Below, piece by piece: positions 32,411 through 40,619 of a stretch of 64,000 nt of DNA (its first letter is position 1; every line of letters starts with the position of its first letter). Source of the stretch: an uncultured Clostridia bacterium. GTDB lineage: Bacteria > Bacillota > Clostridia > Christensenellales > Aristaeellaceae. The DNA is taken from assembly GCA_934631025.1 (NCBI GenBank), contig CAKTXR010000012.1:1-64000 (forward strand), read 5' to 3'. The notes beneath the pieces are model-generated. The model saw only the letters and a program-made list of their open reading frames with translations, was not told the origin of the DNA and made no database searches. The position numbers and the translations under genes were made by a program.

Positions 32411-32880
32411 CAGCGCGCTTTGCCCTCCGTTTTCAGTATTCCGATGATCAGACAGACTGTGCCGCACACCACGGCCACGTCCGCCACGTTGAATATAGCG
32501 AAGCGCACGAACAGCACCTCGATAAAGTCGATCACATAGCCCAGCGTCAGCCGGTCGTAGAGATTGCCCAGCCCGCCGGCGACAATCAGCGTCACGCCCG
32601 CGGCCAGCCAGCGGTTGCAGTCCCTGTGCCGCAGATACCACACGATCGCCGCGATGATGAGCGCCGCCGTCAGAAGAATCAGCAGCACCCCTGAGCCGGA
32701 CAATGCGCTGAACGCCGCGCCGGTGTTTTCGGCATAGCGCCAGCCCAGCACGCCGGGGATGAACACTTTCGCCCCGCCGGACAGCGCCGAGACGGCCAGC
32801 CTTTTCGTCACGCGGTCGGCGGCCAGCACAGCCAGCAGACCGGCTGCGCTGATCCCAAGGCGTTTTGAAAATTTATTCAT
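32410..32880 (-). CDS. lspA: Lipoprotein signal peptidase (signal peptidase II)
   Basis: LspA removes the signal peptide from diacylglyceryl-modified prolipoproteins. The 156-aa membrane protein has four hydrophobic helices and both conserved catalytic aspartates: Asp118 in GYVIDFIEV and Asp134 in FAIFNVADVAVVCG. The motifs RYAENTGAAFSAL and VAGGLGNLYDRL are typical. It is translationally coupled to rluD and preceded by the DUF5665 gene. Lgt, the enzyme of the previous step, is encoded at 38246-39169. Confidence 0.96.
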   Translation of the reverse strand: MNKFSKRLGISAAGLLAVLAADRVTKRLAVSALSGGAKVFIPGVLGWRYAENTGAAFSALSGSGVLLILLTAALIIAAIVWYLRHRDCNRWLAAGVTLIVAGGLGNLYDRLTLGYVIDFIEVLFVRFAIFNVADVAVVCGTVCLIIGILKTEGKAR

Positions 32881-32901
32881 AATCGTTTCTCCGAAGGGTT
32901 C

Positions 32902-33174
32902 TCACAGTCTTTCGAGCACAATGCGCGTGATCTGCGCCAGCGCGTTCCCGATGATGGGGATATTCAGCTCGACCAGACGGCTCAGCAGCATGACCATGAG
33001 CGCGCCCAGTATGGTAAAGCCGACCGCCATGCCGAAGCCGCGCGCCAGCCCGCCCATGAAGTTGACCAGCAGCTGCCGCCGCCACGAGGTCGAATAGCGC
33101 ATATATTCCTCTATGTTGGCCCGCTCCAGCGCATGAATCAGCCGCCGGATCAGCGTTTCCAATCTGTTTTCCAT
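32902..33174 (-). CDS. DUF5665 domain membrane protein
   Basis: A 90-aa protein with an N-terminal amphipathic stretch (residues 1-35, including EEYMRYSTSWRRQLLVNFMG), a hydrophobic helix (GLARGFGMAVGFTILGALMV) and the characteristic C-terminus LNIPIIGNALAQITRIV. This matches DUF5665, a small family found next to lspA or division genes in Clostridia, of unknown function. The ATG at 33174 has GGAAGGAG; six residues of open frame upstream lack a better start. It is the first gene of the DUF5665-lspA-rluD operon. Confidence 0.85.
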   Translation of the reverse strand: MENRLETLIRRLIHALERANIEEYMRYSTSWRRQLLVNFMGGLARGFGMAVGFTILGALMVMLLSRLVELNIPIIGNALAQITRIVLERL

Positions 33175-33194
33175 GCCTGCTCCTTCCAACAAAC

Positions 33195-33206
33195 GACAAT
33201 ATTGTC
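33195..33206. promoter_or_regulatory. 12-bp palindrome in the DUF5665 leader
   Basis: A perfect palindrome GACAATATTGTC lies 20 bases before the DUF5665 start, inside the transcribed leader. It could be an operator. It differs from the clostridial LexA box (GAAC...GTTC), and no regulator is assigned. Confidence 0.35.
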
Positions 33207-33284
33207 AATCGTCGTCAGTTTTTCCAGAACAGGGCAAGGCTATTCAGAATGAAAAAGCGCGCCTTTTCTCACCGCTGCGCTCAT

Positions 33285-33313
33285 ATTTTACCACGGAACG
33301 GCGCGCCGCGCAA
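33285..33313 (-). promoter_or_regulatory. Probable promoter of DUF5665-lspA-rluD
   Basis: On the minus strand TTGCGC (33308-33313), a 17-bp spacer and TAAAAT (33285-33290), implying a leader of about 105 bases. Confidence 0.6.
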
Positions 33314-33360
33314 CGATCAAACGACTGACAAAAATTGCGCATTTTTCCGCCCTTCCATAT

Positions 33361-33391
33361 GAAAATAAGCCCCGCGCGCGGCGAGGCTTAT
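33361..33391 (-). terminator. Terminator after divIVA
   Basis: On the minus strand the arms ATAAGCC (33385-33391) and GGCTTAT (33365-33371), extended inward by a GC-rich stem, are followed by TTTT, just after the divIVA stop. It separates the division cluster from the lspA operon. Confidence 0.8.
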
Positions 33392-33403
33392 CAATGACAA
33401 TTC

Positions 33404-33997
33404 TTACTTGGCAAACAGGCTGTCGTCGGCCTTGAGGATGTGGGCCTGATCCTCGAGCAGGCGCAGGAAGCGGGCGCGATAATCCTCTGCGGCCTTCTTC
33501 AGCTCTTCCGCTTCGGACTTCTGCGTCTCGACCTCGGCCTTGGCGGCGGCAGTGACGTTGGCGGCCTGCTCCTCGGCGCTGGCAATCATGGCGTTGGCCT
33601 TCTTGCGCGCGTCGGCAACAGTCTCGTCGGCCAGACGCTGGGCGCTGATGAGCGTCTCGCGCAGCGTGGTCTCGAGATTCTTGAAGTACTGCGGCTCGTC
33701 GATCGCGGCGGTCTGCTGAACAGGCTGCGCGGGCGCGACGGCGACGATGCTCTTCGGCTCCTCGGCCACGACGACGGGCGCGGCCACGGCGGCGGGCGCA
33801 GCGGGCTTCTCGGCTTTGATCTGGGCAAGCTCAGCCTTAGCGGCTTCGGCCTCGGCCAGCGCTTCGCGGTTCTCCTTGATCATGGCCTCCATCTGCTCGG
33901 CCAGCTCATCGAGGAAATCGTCAACCTCGTCGATGCTGTAGCCGCGAACCTGCTTGGAAAATTCCTTTTCATGAATATCTTTAACGGTAATCGCCAT
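33404..33997 (-). CDS. divIVA: DivIVA domain-containing cell division/polarity protein
   Basis: DivIVA proteins bind negatively curved membrane at division sites and poles. The 197-aa protein begins with the DivIVA membrane-binding motif: ITVKDIHEKEFSKQVRGYSI, followed by DEVDDFLDELAEQMEAMIKE. A central Ala/Pro/Val-rich linker (residues ~65-105) is followed by a second coiled coil (YFKNLETTLRETLISAQRLA to KAEVETQKSEAEELKKAAED). The best start is the second ATG at 33997, which has AAAGGATG at proper spacing. It is the last gene of the yggS-sepF-yggT-ylmH-divIVA cluster, its usual place, and is followed by a terminator. Confidence 0.95.
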   Translation of the reverse strand: MAITVKDIHEKEFSKQVRGYSIDEVDDFLDELAEQMEAMIKENREALAEAEAAKAELAQIKAEKPAAPAAVAAPVVVAEEPKSIVAVAPAQPVQQTAAIDEPQYFKNLETTLRETLISAQRLADETVADARKKANAMIASAEEQAANVTAAAKAEVETQKSEAEELKKAAEDYRARFLRLLEDQAHILKADDSLFAK

Positions 33998-34087
33998 GGT
34001 GATCATCCTTTCCGTTTTGTCTGGGTACAGTTGTTGTCTACTATTCGACACGGCGTTCAAAATTCCTGCCTGCGCGGGAAAATAACT

Positions 34088-34843
34088 TTATTTTCCACCG
34101 CCGTAGACGAAGAGCCTGAGCGCGATGCGCCCCTTCTTCGTTTCGCCCGCGATTTCCTCAAGCCGGACGCGTCCCGTGCCCCGCAGCGACAAAAGCGCGT
34201 GTTCCGGAACGGTATAATCGACGCGCGTCGTCTCGGCCTGATTGACGAGCGCCCTGCCCTGATTGATCAGCCGCGCCGCTTCCGCACGGCTCAGCGAAAA
34301 GGCGGCGGCAAGCACCGCGTCCAGCCTGAGCGAGGACACGACCACGCGAATTTCGCGCTCCTCCGGCTCGGGCAGATCGTCCGCCGAATCGACCAGTTCG
34401 CATTTGAGTGTCACGCGCCCCGCGCTTGTCAGCGACGAAACGATATAATCCGCCATATCGCGCTCGGCAAAGAGATACGCCTGCTCCTTGTCCAGCACAA
34501 TATCGCCGATCTTCTCTCGCTCGAAGCCCAGTGCCATCAGCGCGCCGAGCAGATCCCGATGTGTGGGCGAGCCAAATTGCGCACGCCACGAAATGCGGAT
34601 GATCTGTATCGGCCAGTCCTCATCCAACGGTGCTTCGTCGGCATAAAAGGCCGCCATACAACGCTCGGCGTTGTCATAGCCGCCGCAGAAGGCCGCGTTC
34701 ACAGCCTGCCGTCCCGCCGCCATGCGCGCGAGCTGAATCTGATTGAGATCAAGAAAGTGCGTAAACGCCGCATCGCCCCGCCGGGCCGCGCGCAGAGCCA
34801 GCTCGTTTAAGCGCTTCTCATCCTGCTGCGCATCCATCGTCAT
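34088..34843 (-). CDS. ylmH: YlmH family RNA-binding protein (S4 domain)
   Basis: YlmH is an S4-domain protein encoded in the Firmicute division cluster; in B. subtilis it has been linked to ribosome rescue. The 251-aa protein has the conserved middle part (FGSPTHRDLLGALMALGFER, EKIGDIVLDKEQAYLFAERD) and a C-terminal S4 domain (residues ~170-235, LDAVLAAAFSLSRAEAARLI, INQGRALVN). Its ATG overlaps the yggT stop (ATGA), and no separate ribosome-binding site is evident, so translation is coupled; a second ATG follows two codons later. Confidence 0.93.
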   Translation of the reverse strand: MTMDAQQDEKRLNELALRAARRGDAAFTHFLDLNQIQLARMAAGRQAVNAAFCGGYDNAERCMAAFYADEAPLDEDWPIQIIRISWRAQFGSPTHRDLLGALMALGFEREKIGDIVLDKEQAYLFAERDMADYIVSSLTSAGRVTLKCELVDSADDLPEPEEREIRVVVSSLRLDAVLAAAFSLSRAEAARLINQGRALVNQAETTRVDYTVPEHALLSLRGTGRVRLEEIAGETKKGRIALRLFVYGGGK

Positions 34844-35136
34844 ACAATACGGTAGAGATACATAAAGAGCACATTGAGCAGCCGGCCCGCGATCCGCACG
34901 CCGAAAATTGCCAGCAGTACGGAAATGTCCAGCATCAGCCCGTGCTCCATGAGCCGAAGCGCCAGCGGCCGAAATGGCGCGACGATCGGCCCGACCAGCT
35001 TCTGCATGAACGCGTACATCGAGCTGCCCGGGCGCACGAACCAGGTCATCAGGCAGTAAATGCCCAGCAGCGCGGAGACGATGTTCAGGAAAATATTGAC
35101 GCCCGTCTGAATCTGATAAATGACCTGATAGGCCAT
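34840..35136 (-). CDS. yggT: YggT family membrane protein
   Basis: A 98-aa protein with two hydrophobic segments flanking the conserved loop WFVRPGSSMYAFMQKLVGPI-VAPFR, which matches the YggT/YlmG family (P-x-x-P-F-R). YlmG proteins are implicated in cell division and, in cyanobacteria and plastids, in nucleoid distribution; the bacterial role is not well defined. AAAGGATG lies before the ATG. It sits between sepF and ylmH, as in most Firmicutes. Confidence 0.93.
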   Translation of the reverse strand: MAYQVIYQIQTGVNIFLNIVSALLGIYCLMTWFVRPGSSMYAFMQKLVGPIVAPFRPLALRLMEHGLMLDISVLLAIFGVRIAGRLLNVLFMYLYRIV

Positions 35137-35166
35137 GCCGTCACATCCTTTCCACAGGTCAAAGGC

Positions 35167-35991
35167 TTAATACTTGTTGGAATCGGTGCTGGTGACCTCG
35201 ACGGTACTGGGGGTCAGCAGCCACGCCCTCTCGGACGCGCGGGTGAGCGTCGCGCCGATGGCGTAGGTCGCGCCGCACATCGTGTCCACGGCGCGCTGAG
35301 CCTGCGCGGAATCCAGCCGATCCAGATTGAGCAAAATCGTCTTTTTATCGACCAGCGCGAGAATCACATTCTTGCACTCCTCGATCGAATGGAGCGTGCA
35401 GACCACCGTCTGCTGACGGCTGTCGCCCGAGGAACGCGCGGTATCTTCATAGGACGAGGAATAGCGCTCCGAGGCGCCGGACGAACGAGAATAGTAAGAC
35501 TCGTAATCGCCTGTAGAGCGGCGCTTTTCGCCTTCGGACGCATAGCGGCTGGTATAGCTGCCGGCGCTCGAACGCGCGCCGGTACGCTGCGCATTGCCCG
35601 ACGCGCTGTTCTGCGTGCGATAGGAGCCGGGCGTATAGCCGCTCGAACGGCTCGCGCCCGAACGCTGCTGCTGATAGGAGGACGCGCTCTTCTGCGCGGT
35701 TGCGCGGCGGGTGTTCGTCCAGCTCTCGTCGCTGAACTCGTCGGAATCATCCTCGAGATTCACGCGCGTGCGGCTGCGTCCGCTGTTCTGGGAAGCCGCG
35801 GCGCGCGAACGGGGCTGCGGCTGCTCTTCATATTCGCTGAACTCGTCAAAACCCTCACGCGCGGCCGGACGACGCGCACCGCGCCGGTTTGCCGCGCCAG
35901 TCTGCTCCGTCTCGTCGTCGCGATCGCTGTCCACCAGTCCGATCAAATCCAGAAATCTGCTCAAGCCCTTCGGTTTCTGCTTGGAAGCCAT
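35167..35991 (-). CDS. sepF: Cell division protein SepF with an extended disordered linker
   Basis: SepF anchors FtsZ filaments to the membrane and bends at the septum. The N-terminus (KQKPKGLSRFLDLIGLVDS) fits the amphipathic membrane-binding helix. The C-terminal domain (residues ~195-265: SIEECKNVILALVDKKTILL, NLDRLDSAQAQRAVDTMCGA) is the SepF fold that binds FtsZ. Between them lie about 160 residues rich in Ser, Arg, Tyr, Gly and Gln (e.g. SSYQQQRSGASRSSGYTPGS), making the protein 274 aa against about 150 in B. subtilis. The start at 35991 has AAGGAGG; open frame upstream adds residues without a site. The long linker is the odd feature. Confidence 0.94.
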   Translation of the reverse strand: MASKQKPKGLSRFLDLIGLVDSDRDDETEQTGAANRRGARRPAAREGFDEFSEYEEQPQPRSRAAASQNSGRSRTRVNLEDDSDEFSDESWTNTRRATAQKSASSYQQQRSGASRSSGYTPGSYRTQNSASGNAQRTGARSSAGSYTSRYASEGEKRRSTGDYESYYSRSSGASERYSSSYEDTARSSGDSRQQTVVCTLHSIEECKNVILALVDKKTILLNLDRLDSAQAQRAVDTMCGATYAIGATLTRASERAWLLTPSTVEVTSTDSNKY

Positions 35992-36091
35992 TTTGAAAGT
36001 ATCCTCCTTAAACATCGGCGAACGCATGAACAAAGCGCCCCGATCCGCCCTCTTTTTTACTTATTATATATGCGCACCTGCGCGTCAAAAG

Positions 36092-36781
36092 TTATCTGTG
36101 CGGCCGCTCCCCAAAGAGCGCCGAGCCGATGCGCACCATCGTCGCGCCCTCCTGCGCCGCGATCAGATAATCGTGGCTCATGCCCATGGACAATATTTCC
36201 ATGCGCGCATTCCCCACGGGATGATCGCGCAGCTCGTCGAACCAGACGCGCATCCGCTTAAAGTAGGGCCGCACGTCCTCGGGATCGTCGGCCTTGGGCA
36301 TAATGGCCATCAGCCCCCGCACGGACAGGCCGGGCAGAACGGACGCGCGCGTCAGAAAGTCGACCAGCTCTTCCTCATAAACGCCGCCCTTCTGCGGCTC
36401 CTTCGCGATGCCAACCTGCACGAGCACAGGCATAACGACGCCCTTTTTCTCCGCCTGGCGGCTGATTTCCTCCGCCAGATTCATGCGGTCGACCGACTGG
36501 ATCATATCGGCCAGGCCGATCAGGTATTTGACCTTGTTGGTTTGCAGCTGGCCGATGATGTGCTTCCGGCAGGGCCGTGTCAGCAGGGGCGCTTTGTCGC
36601 GCAGCTCCTGAACGCGGTTTTCGCCGATCAGATCGACGCCGCACTCCAGCGCATGATTGACAATCGACGCGTCCACGGTTTTCGTAACGGCGCATATCTC
36701 CACGCCGCCCCATTTGCCCGAGGCCTCGTTCAGCCGCTCGCGCCAGAACTTATATCGCGTTTCAAAATCCTCTTGTTCCAT
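36092..36781 (-). CDS. yggS: YggS family pyridoxal-5'-phosphate homeostasis protein
   Basis: YggS (YlmE in B. subtilis) binds PLP and helps control free PLP and amino-acid pools. The 229-aa alanine-racemase-like barrel has the PLP lysine in EICAVTKTVDASIV (Lys34) and the family motifs IGENRVQELRDKAP, HIIGQLQTNKVKYL and LSMGMSHDYLIAAQEGATMV-RIGSALFG. It lies between the HlyD-like gene and sepF. It ends about 100 bases before sepF; no terminator is obvious in that gap. Confidence 0.96.
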   Translation of the reverse strand: MEQEDFETRYKFWRERLNEASGKWGGVEICAVTKTVDASIVNHALECGVDLIGENRVQELRDKAPLLTRPCRKHIIGQLQTNKVKYLIGLADMIQSVDRMNLAEEISRQAEKKGVVMPVLVQVGIAKEPQKGGVYEEELVDFLTRASVLPGLSVRGLMAIMPKADDPEDVRPYFKRMRVWFDELRDHPVGNARMEILSMGMSHDYLIAAQEGATMVRIGSALFGERPHR

Positions 36782-36801
36782 AACGGAGTGTTCCTCCCGT
36801 C

Positions 36802-37983
36802 CTACTTCACTTTCACATAGCAGCCCACATAGAGCGCCGAGGTGTATTCCGTGCTGATGAGCACGCCGTCGGACGTATTGGACAGCACGATCACAGGAAT
36901 AAACGTGCCGCCCGCGCCGTCGTAGACGTAAACGCCCGTCTGGCCGTTCTCGGTATAGATCGCGCCCGCCGGCACCTTAAGGCCGGTCATTTCGGTGCTG
37001 ATAGCCGCCTTGCCGCCGCGCTGATTGAGCAGCGGCCCCATGGGATCGGTAAAGCGCATGAGCGTCGCAACGGTATTGCCGGATTTGACGCTGGACACCA
37101 CGGTCGCCTGATAGACGACATCCTCAAAGCCGGTCATCTGGAACCAGAAATTTTGCCCCGTAACCGGATTAAAGGCCGCGTCGTCGGTGAGAATATAGGC
37201 GTACCATTCGTCGGTGTTCACCAGCCGGTAGATGTTCGTGGTCAGGCGCGAGCCGCCCGCGTCCACGCTGCGTCCCTGAAGCACGCCCTTCAGATCCTCC
37301 ACGGTGATGTTGGCCGTGTTGTCCGGCGTTAAGAAGCTCTCGTAGCCGTCCAGATAGAAGCTCACAACGCCGTCGCGGTCGGCAGTCTGCACCGACTGCC
37401 AGGACAGAATCTGTGTTTCCTTCTTGCTTTCGGATTCGTAGAGCGAGGTCAGCTTGGAGTCCTCGCGCTGATTCTGGCTGAGGTAGGTCTGCCGCTCCTC
37501 CATGGCCTGCGTCAGCTGCGCGCTCAGATTGAGGAGATTGCCGCTGGTCTTTTTGTTGATCAGCTCCTTGAGCTGAAGCGCGAGATACTGGACGTTGTCC
37601 TCGAGAATATCCAGCCGTGTGTCGATGATCGTGCCCAATATCGTCAGGTGGTAGGCGCGGATATTGGCGCGGATGGTTTCCAGTTCCTGAAGCTGCTTGA
37701 CCGAATAACCGGCCGAATAGACATAGGCGATCTCGTCGCCCGCCGACACGCTCTGTCCCTCCGAGGCCAGATAGCTTACGGTGCTGCCGCTCTCCATCGT
37801 CACCACGGCTTCGTCGCGCATGATGACCGCCTGAACCTGCCGCGTGTCGTTGCTCGAGCCGCTCTCCACGACGGCATAGCGCGCTTCGCCCGGCCGGACG
37901 GCCTGAACGACAGCAAAAACCAGCACAGTCACGAGCAGCATCAGCAGAATAAAGAACCGGCCTGTGGGTCTGCGTCCGCTCAT
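36802..37983 (-). CDS. HlyD-like membrane fusion/adaptor protein in the division cluster
   Basis: A 393-aa protein with one N-terminal transmembrane helix (FFILLMLLVTVLVFAVVQAV), then a biotinyl/lipoyl-like HlyD half-motif (SGSTVSYLASEGQSVSAGDE), a helical hairpin (residues ~85-195) and a C-terminal beta domain with a second barrel (LKVPAGAIYTENGQTGVYVY). This is the adaptor architecture, but no ABC or RND transporter is nearby. Similar proteins head the yggS-sepF cluster in several Clostridia; their function is not known to me. It is the first gene behind the promoter at 38026-38054 and probably co-transcribed with the division genes. Confidence 0.8.
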   Translation of the reverse strand: MSGRRPTGRFFILLMLLVTVLVFAVVQAVRPGEARYAVVESGSSNDTRQVQAVIMRDEAVVTMESGSTVSYLASEGQSVSAGDEIAYVYSAGYSVKQLQELETIRANIRAYHLTILGTIIDTRLDILEDNVQYLALQLKELINKKTSGNLLNLSAQLTQAMEERQTYLSQNQREDSKLTSLYESESKKETQILSWQSVQTADRDGVVSFYLDGYESFLTPDNTANITVEDLKGVLQGRSVDAGGSRLTTNIYRLVNTDEWYAYILTDDAAFNPVTGQNFWFQMTGFEDVVYQATVVSSVKSGNTVATLMRFTDPMGPLLNQRGGKAAISTEMTGLKVPAGAIYTENGQTGVYVYDGAGGTFIPVIVLSNTSDGVLISTEYTSALYVGCYVKVK

Positions 37984-38025
37984 ATATCAGATGCCTCCGA
38001 GCATAGCTAAAACATTTTATGTTTC

Positions 38026-38054
38026 ATTATATCGCCATTTTCGGATTATTGCAA
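38026..38054 (-). promoter_or_regulatory. SigA-type promoter of the division cluster
   Basis: On the minus strand TTGCAA (38049-38054), a 17-bp spacer and TATAAT (38026-38031), about 40 bases before the HlyD-like gene. The gap up to the opposing lgt promoter (38055-38189) shows no gene or repeat. Confidence 0.8.
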
Positions 38055-38189
38055 GGCGTTTTGAGCATTTGACGCATACACTTAATCTTTGACGGGATAT
38101 TTTGAACGTTTTTGCGCGCCGACGCCGCCCATAAGGCGAACATTTGAGTGATATTTGAGGAATGACGGCCGTTTTTCCTTATTCCGGTG

Positions 38190-38218
38190 TTGACATTTCC
38201 CTGAGCTGGAAATATAAT
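38190..38218 (+). promoter_or_regulatory. Consensus SigA promoter of lgt
   Basis: TTGACA (38190-38195), a 17-bp spacer and TATAAT (38213-38218), exact consensus hexamers, about 30 bases before lgt. Confidence 0.92.
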
Positions 38219-38245
38219 GTGTTCAATGGAGGATATTAAATCGCT

Positions 38246-39169
38246 ATGGTCAATCAAGTTGCGCTGAATGTGTTCGGCTTTCCCATTTACTGGTACGGCA
38301 TACTGATCGCGCTGGCCGTCGTGCTGGGCGTGATCGTCGCCTCGGCGCGCGAGAAAAAGCTGGGCTTTAAGAAGGATACGACGCTCGATTTTCTGCTGCT
38401 GGCGCTCCCGCTGGCGGTGATCAGCGCCCGCGCCTACTATGTGATATTTGCCTGGCGAAGCTATGCCGCGCATCCGATCTCGATATTTAATCTGCGCGAG
38501 GGCGGGCTGGCGATATACGGCGGCGTGATCGGCGGTCTGCTGGCCGCGTTCCTGTTCAGCCGCTACCGGCATATTTCCTTCGCCGCGCTGGTCGATCTGT
38601 GCGCGCCCTCGCTCGTGCTGGGTCAGGCAATCGGCCGCTGGGGCAATTTCTTCAATCAGGAGGCCTATGGCGCGGCGGTCGAAAATCCCGCGCTGCACTT
38701 CTTCCCCGCCGCCGTATTCATCGAGGCGGACGGACTGTGGCATTACGCCACGTTCTTCTATGAATCGGCGTGGTGCTTTGTCGTGTTCGCGTTCCTGCTC
38801 ATGCTGGAAAAAAGCGGACGCGTACGCCGGCGGGGCGATCTGTTCGCGATGTATCTCTTCCTCTACGGTGCGGAGCGCGCCGTCGTGGAGGGGCTGCGCA
38901 CGGACAGCCTGATGCTGCTCTCGCTGCGCGTCAGTCAGTGGCTGAGCATACTACTCATGCTTGGCGCGCTTATCTGGTTCATGCGCGGCTATTATGTCAC
39001 GCGGCAGCGCGGCGGGCTGTGCGCGCTGGCCGTTCTCGGCTGCGCGGCGCTGCTCGCGTTCATGTTTGCCGGCGCGTTTATCGGCCAGATCATATCGGCG
39101 GCGTTGATTGCTGCGGCCGGTGTGTTGTTATATATCTCCCCCGCGACAATACGAGAAAAGAAAGTGTGA
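38246..39169 (+). CDS. lgt: Prolipoprotein diacylglyceryl transferase
   Basis: Lgt moves a diacylglyceryl group from phosphatidylglycerol to the lipobox cysteine, the first step of lipoprotein maturation. The 307-aa membrane protein has about seven helices. The signature GQAIGRWGNFFNQEAYG is at residues 126-142, and the early motifs YWYGILIALAVVLGV and REGGLAIYGGVIGG are intact. GGAGG lies somewhat far (about 13 bases) before the ATG. It is the first gene of lgt-pncB-esterase, with pncB starting seven bases after it. Confidence 0.96.
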   Translation: MVNQVALNVFGFPIYWYGILIALAVVLGVIVASAREKKLGFKKDTTLDFLLLALPLAVISARAYYVIFAWRSYAAHPISIFNLREGGLAIYGGVIGGLLAAFLFSRYRHISFAALVDLCAPSLVLGQAIGRWGNFFNQEAYGAAVENPALHFFPAAVFIEADGLWHYATFFYESAWCFVVFAFLLMLEKSGRVRRRGDLFAMYLFLYGAERAVVEGLRTDSLMLLSLRVSQWLSILLMLGALIWFMRGYYVTRQRGGLCALAVLGCAALLAFMFAGAFIGQIISAALIAAAGVLLYISPATIREKKV

Positions 39170-39176
39170 TTTTACC

Positions 39177-40601
39177 ATGCGCAATCTGACGATGATGACC
39201 GACCTCTATCAGCTGACCATGATGTACGGCTACTACAAGTGCGATATGCTGGGCAACCGCGCGGTGTTCGATATGTTCTACCGCCAGACCTCCGAGGTGA
39301 CCAGCTACGCCGTGGCCGCGGGTCTCGAGCAGCTGATCGACTACATCGAAAACCTGCACTTTGAGGAGAGCGACATTGAGTATCTGCGCTCGCTGAATCT
39401 CTTCGACGAGGGTTTTCTGGATCTGCTCCGGCATTTCCACTTCAGCGGCGACATTCAGGCCGTGCCCGAGGGCACGATGGTGTTCCCCGGCGAGCCGCTT
39501 GTCCGCGTGAGCGCGCCCATATTCGAAGCGCAGCTGGTCGAGACCTCGCTGCTCAACATCATCAACCATCAGACGCTGATCGCCACGAAGGCCAGCCGTG
39601 TGGCCGAAGCCGCGCACGGCGATAGGGTCATGGAGTTCGGCCTGCGCCGCGCTCAGGGCCCTGACGCGGGCAACTACGGCGCGCGCGCCGCGGTTATCGG
39701 CGGGTGCAGCTCCACCAGCAACGTGCTCACGGGCCAGATGTTCGGCGTTCCGATTTCCGGCACGCACGCGCACAGCTGGGTCATGAGCTTTCCGGACGAG
39801 ATCAGCGCCTTCCGCGCCTACGCCAGGTGCTTCCCGGACGCGTGCCTTCTGCTGGTGGACACCTATAACGTCCTGAAGAGCGGTATGCCCAACGCCATTA
39901 CCGTGTTCAGGGAGCTGCGCGAGCAGGGCCACGAGCCGCTCGGCATTCGTCTGGACTCGGGCGATCTGGCCTATCTGAGCCGCGAAGCGCGCCGTATGCT
40001 GGACGAAGCCGGCTTCCCCAACGCGAAGATCTGCGTCTCGGGCGATCTGGACGAATACCTGATCCGTGACCTCAAATTGCAGGGCGCGCGCATCGACACC
40101 TGGGGCGTGGGCACAAAGCTCATCACCTCCTCCGACTGCCCGGCGCTGGGCGGCGTGTACAAGCTGGCCGCCGAGATCGTGGACGGACAGATCGTCAACA
40201 AGATCAAGCTGACCGAAAACCCCGCCAAGGTCACCAACCCCGGCATCAAGAAGCTGCTGCGCATCTACAGCAAGACGGACGGCAAAGCCGTGGCCGACCT
40301 GATCGCGCTGGAGAGCGAAATTTACGACGAGCGCGAGCCGCTGTATCTGTTCGATCCGGTAGACACCTGGAAGGACATGACGCTGACCGACTACACCATC
40401 CGCGAATTGCAGGTACCCGTGTTCAAGGACGGCGTGCGCGTATATGATTCGCCGTCGCTCAAGGAAATCTGCGAATATGCCCGCCGCGAGAAGGACTCCT
40501 TCTGGGATCAGTACAAGCGCCTGCTCAACCCCCACCGCTACAAGGTCGATCTGTCCGAAAAGCTGTGGATGCTCAAGCAGAACATGCTCAAACACAAGTA
40601 A
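39177..40601 (+). CDS. pncB: Nicotinate phosphoribosyltransferase
   Basis: This enzyme makes nicotinate mononucleotide from nicotinate and PRPP with ATP hydrolysis, in NAD salvage. The 474-aa protein matches the family: MMTDLYQLTMMYGYYK at the start, EFGLRRAQGPDAGNYGARAA (the phosphoryl-acceptor His follows in the THAHSW region), GIRLDSGDLAYLSREARRML and GVGTKLITSSDCPALGGVYK. The ATG at 39177 follows lgt by seven bases with only a weak ribosome-binding site, so translation may be coupled; open frame upstream is overlap with lgt. Confidence 0.95.
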   Translation: MRNLTMMTDLYQLTMMYGYYKCDMLGNRAVFDMFYRQTSEVTSYAVAAGLEQLIDYIENLHFEESDIEYLRSLNLFDEGFLDLLRHFHFSGDIQAVPEGTMVFPGEPLVRVSAPIFEAQLVETSLLNIINHQTLIATKASRVAEAAHGDRVMEFGLRRAQGPDAGNYGARAAVIGGCSSTSNVLTGQMFGVPISGTHAHSWVMSFPDEISAFRAYARCFPDACLLLVDTYNVLKSGMPNAITVFRELREQGHEPLGIRLDSGDLAYLSREARRMLDEAGFPNAKICVSGDLDEYLIRDLKLQGARIDTWGVGTKLITSSDCPALGGVYKLAAEIVDGQIVNKIKLTENPAKVTNPGIKKLLRIYSKTDGKAVADLIALESEIYDEREPLYLFDPVDTWKDMTLTDYTIRELQVPVFKDGVRVYDSPSLKEICEYARREKDSFWDQYKRLLNPHRYKVDLSEKLWMLKQNMLKHK

Positions 40602-40619
40602 AGCCGCAGGAGGCACGCC

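Noticed and set aside
38027..38245. Possible sigG C-terminal remnant upstream of the HlyD-like gene
   Set aside because: I read the region in the minus orientation and found no segment resembling SigG regions 3 or 4; it holds only two opposing promoters.
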